Translations under genes and position numbers: made by a program
In this document: one piece after another, positions 32,400 through 33,944 of the stretch
How positions within the stretch are numbered: position 1 is the first letter of the stretch
How the letters are laid out: each line of letters begins with the position of its first letter
Source of the DNA: a bacterium
Lineage (GTDB): Bacteria; Myxococcota_A; UBA9160; UBA6930
Direction: 5' to 3'
Assembly: GCA_024228115.1 (NCBI GenBank)
Contig: JAAETT010000694.1
Location: 1-33,944 of the forward strand
Length of the DNA stretch: 33,944 nt
Notes under the pieces: generated by a model
Database searches by the model: none
What the model was told of the DNA's origin: nothing
Seen by the model: the letters and a program-made list of their open reading frames with translations, nothing else

Positions 32400-33782
32400 T
32401 CAACTGCCGTAGCGAATGGGGTCGATCTCGAATGCCAAGCCGTCGAGAGGCTTGCCCAGTGACCGGGCATGAGCATTCGTTCCTGCCTTCTCGCTGTAGA
32501 GGCGCATCGCCGCAGCGTCGTCGAGGTGGGCGGTGTCGATTCCCAGGTGCTCGAGCAGGAGTTCGACGCGCAGCGCTTGCACCGTAGGACGATGCCAGAA
32601 AGAGGCGTTCATCTCGGTATCGCCGCGAAAGGAGCGATCTGCGACGTTCGTCGAGCCAACGGTCGCCCATGCGTCATCGACCAATGCGATCTTGGCGTGA
32701 ACATAGACATCGTGGTACCTGGCGGGGCCGGCGTTGGAGGCGATTCCTGCAAGGCAGAAGTTCTCGAAGCGGCCGAGAGCGTGAAGGGGCTCGAAGAGGG
32801 CAGCGAGCTTCGGGTTCTTGCGCGCTTCCGCGAATTGCGGATGCGCGTTTCCTGGCACCAGGAAGACGACCTCGACCCCTCGCTCGAGCGCAGCAGCGAG
32901 GCCAGCGATGATGGGCGGTGACGCGATGACCTGGTCTTCGATGTAGATCGAACGCTCGGCCGCCTCGATCGCAGCGGTATATTGATCGAGCACCGAGCTC
33001 TCGCCGGAAGCGACTGCGAACGGCTTGCCACCCGGCGTCGGATGTTCGCTCGTGTAGACCTCATGTCGAACGGTGCGTGTGATCTGGACGGGCACCTCGC
33101 CGCAGCTTGCCGTCAGATCTTCCGGAAAGTGCAGGTCGTCGCACGCGGCAGCTGCGGGCCAGGCTCCATCCTCGCGCTCGCGTTCGCTCGCCTCGTTCCA
33201 ACGCTGCACGAAATTGTGATGAACGTCCGTCGCCGACGGCCCGCGCACGCAGACATAGACATCGTGGATGTTGCCTTCATCGCGGGGTGCGTGCCCGGGT
33301 GCAACCACCGAGGCAGGATCCAGATTGATGCCTCCAACGAAGGCAGTCTCGCCGGCTGCACCGGCATCCACGAGCCAGCTCTTCTGGTGGTGGCATAGCT
33401 CGCCGGGGAGTACGTCCCAACGCGCCTTGAACCTGGAGCCCCGCGCCGCCAACGCCTGGCGCTGGGCTTCCGTCCCGAGGAAGTGGACACCCGGCATGTC
33501 GTCTTCCTGGGGCTGCGACCGCCAGAAGATCACCCGAACGTCGAGGCCTCGTTCGACGGCCCGATCGAGCACATCGAAGAGGCTGCCATTCCCGTCGGGC
33601 ATCTCGAACCCGTCCTTGAGGAAGGCCACGGTCACCCATACCGATTCGCGTGCATCGGCGACGGCTCGGAGAATGGTGCGAAAGGCCTTCTCGCCATCGA
33701 CCAGAGCCTCGACCTGATTTCCGGAACGCAGGGGGTAGGCCCCGGTCTCCACATGGGGGATATGCTGCGCGTCGCCCTTCAT
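32400..33782 (-). CDS. Phospholipase D-family protein (cardiolipin synthase-like)
   Basis: 460 aa enzyme with two HKD motifs, typical of phosphatidyltransferases or phosphodiesterases acting on phospholipids. The first is HHQKSWLVD (131-139) followed by GGIN; the second is VHAKIALVDD followed by GSTNVADRS with a downstream RGDTEMNA, near residue 380. No N-terminal membrane helices are present, unlike ClsA. I chose ATG 33782 because GGAGGAG lies directly before it; an in-frame ATG at 33821 lacks such a site. It is convergent with the MarR gene (29-base gap). The substrate could be cardiolipin precursors or other phosphodiesters. Confidence 0.85.
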   Translation of the reverse strand: MKGDAQHIPHVETGAYPLRSGNQVEALVDGEKAFRTILRAVADARESVWVTVAFLKDGFEMPDGNGSLFDVLDRAVERGLDVRVIFWRSQPQEDDMPGVHFLGTEAQRQALAARGSRFKARWDVLPGELCHHQKSWLVDAGAAGETAFVGGINLDPASVVAPGHAPRDEGNIHDVYVCVRGPSATDVHHNFVQRWNEASEREREDGAWPAAAACDDLHFPEDLTASCGEVPVQITRTVRHEVYTSEHPTPGGKPFAVASGESSVLDQYTAAIEAAERSIYIEDQVIASPPIIAGLAAALERGVEVVFLVPGNAHPQFAEARKNPKLAALFEPLHALGRFENFCLAGIASNAGPARYHDVYVHAKIALVDDAWATVGSTNVADRSFRGDTEMNASFWHRPTVQALRVELLLEHLGIDTAHLDDAAAMRLYSEKAGTNAHARSLGKPLDGLAFEIDPIRYGS

Positions 33783-33882
33783 GGTCTCCTCCAGCTTGGC
33801 GATCCTAGTGATATGATTCATAAATAAAGGGCACTATTGGACTATCCACGTTACCCTCGCGGCGAACGGCCAGAGGGGCACG

Positions 33883-33944
33883 ATGCGGGTCGCAGCCGAG
33901 ATTCACCTCAGCAAGAGCCAGCGGGCGATGCTTCAGCAATGGTC
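33883..33944 (+). CDS. Start of an IS630-type transposase (runs off the right edge)
   Basis: Twenty codons at the right edge (MRVAAEIHLSKSQRAMLQQW) match the typical N-terminus of IS630-family transposases, where MRVA is followed by a hydrophobic strand and a helix before the helix-turn-helix. AGAGGGG lies five bases upstream. The inserted element's left end would fall within 33822-33880, perhaps near GGGCACTATTGG, but the inverted repeat cannot be confirmed without the other end. Confidence 0.55.
   Translation, partial: MRVAAEIHLSKSQRAMLQQW

Noticed and set aside
1-33944. CRISPR arrays, tRNA or rRNA genes, cobalamin riboswitch upstream of the mutase operon
   Set aside because: No regularly spaced repeats, cloverleaf or rRNA stretches, and no B12-box-like core were found by reading both strands.

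Overview
The window is high-GC, densely coded bacterial DNA, about 28 genes on both strands with many 1-8 bp overlaps. It has no rRNA, tRNA or CRISPR array that I can see. The content (acyl-CoA dehydrogenase, two enoyl-CoA hydratases, a class III CoA-transferase, a B12-dependent acyl-CoA mutase, several SDRs, TetR/AraC/MarR regulators and a protein resembling the myxobacterial DUF2378 family) fits an environmental deltaproteobacterium-like or myxobacterium-like heterotroph. That placement is inference; no marker gene is present.

Layout. (1) 134-3146: a TVP38/DedA-type membrane protein and a two-gene altronate dehydratase/sulfolactate sulfo-lyase-type enzyme, divergent from an AraC regulator. 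(2) 3411-4547: a patatin-like phospholipase. (3) 4583-16060: a CoA-ester catabolic island. A leftward operon (TetR, acyl-CoA dehydrogenase, extended SDR, flavoprotein of the 4-hydroxybutyryl-CoA dehydratase/HpaB family) diverges from a rightward operon (enoyl-CoA hydratase, frameshifted acryloyl-CoA reductase-like zinc dehydrogenase, CoA-transferase). That set converges with a second leftward operon (SDR, mutase large subunit, mutase B12 subunit, enoyl-CoA hydratase). (4) 16451-23777: an amino-acid/peptide block: an M24 peptidase-fold protein, a leftward operon of M19 dipeptidase-fold protein, D-amino acid dehydrogenase-like flavoprotein and Na+-coupled NSS transporter, an N-terminally truncated acyltransferase, and glutamate dehydrogenase. 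(5) 23937-24575: a hemolysin III-family membrane protein. (6) 24689-30056: a leftward operon (FGGY sugar kinase, inositol monophosphatase-type phosphatase, sphingosine-1-phosphate-lyase-like PLP enzyme, SDR) divergent from a TetR regulator. (7) 30070-33944: a TRIC-type channel, a DUF2378-like protein, a small membrane-anchored protein divergent from a MarR regulator with a well-formed double operator, a phospholipase D-family protein, and the first codons of an IS630-type transposase at the right edge.

The most unusual content is in the CoA island. The 4-hydroxybutyryl-CoA dehydratase-like protein lacks three of four iron-sulfur ligands. The B12 mutase carries Glu, Gly and Tyr where methylmalonyl-CoA mutase has Tyr89, Arg207 and His244. 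Together they suggest an unassigned pathway that activates, desaturates, hydrates and rearranges the carbon skeleton of an acyl-CoA. A second candidate for new biochemistry is the kinase/phosphatase/S1P-lyase-like/SDR operon. The amino-acid block contains two peptidase-fold proteins and a D-amino acid dehydrogenase whose key metal- or substrate-binding residues are changed.
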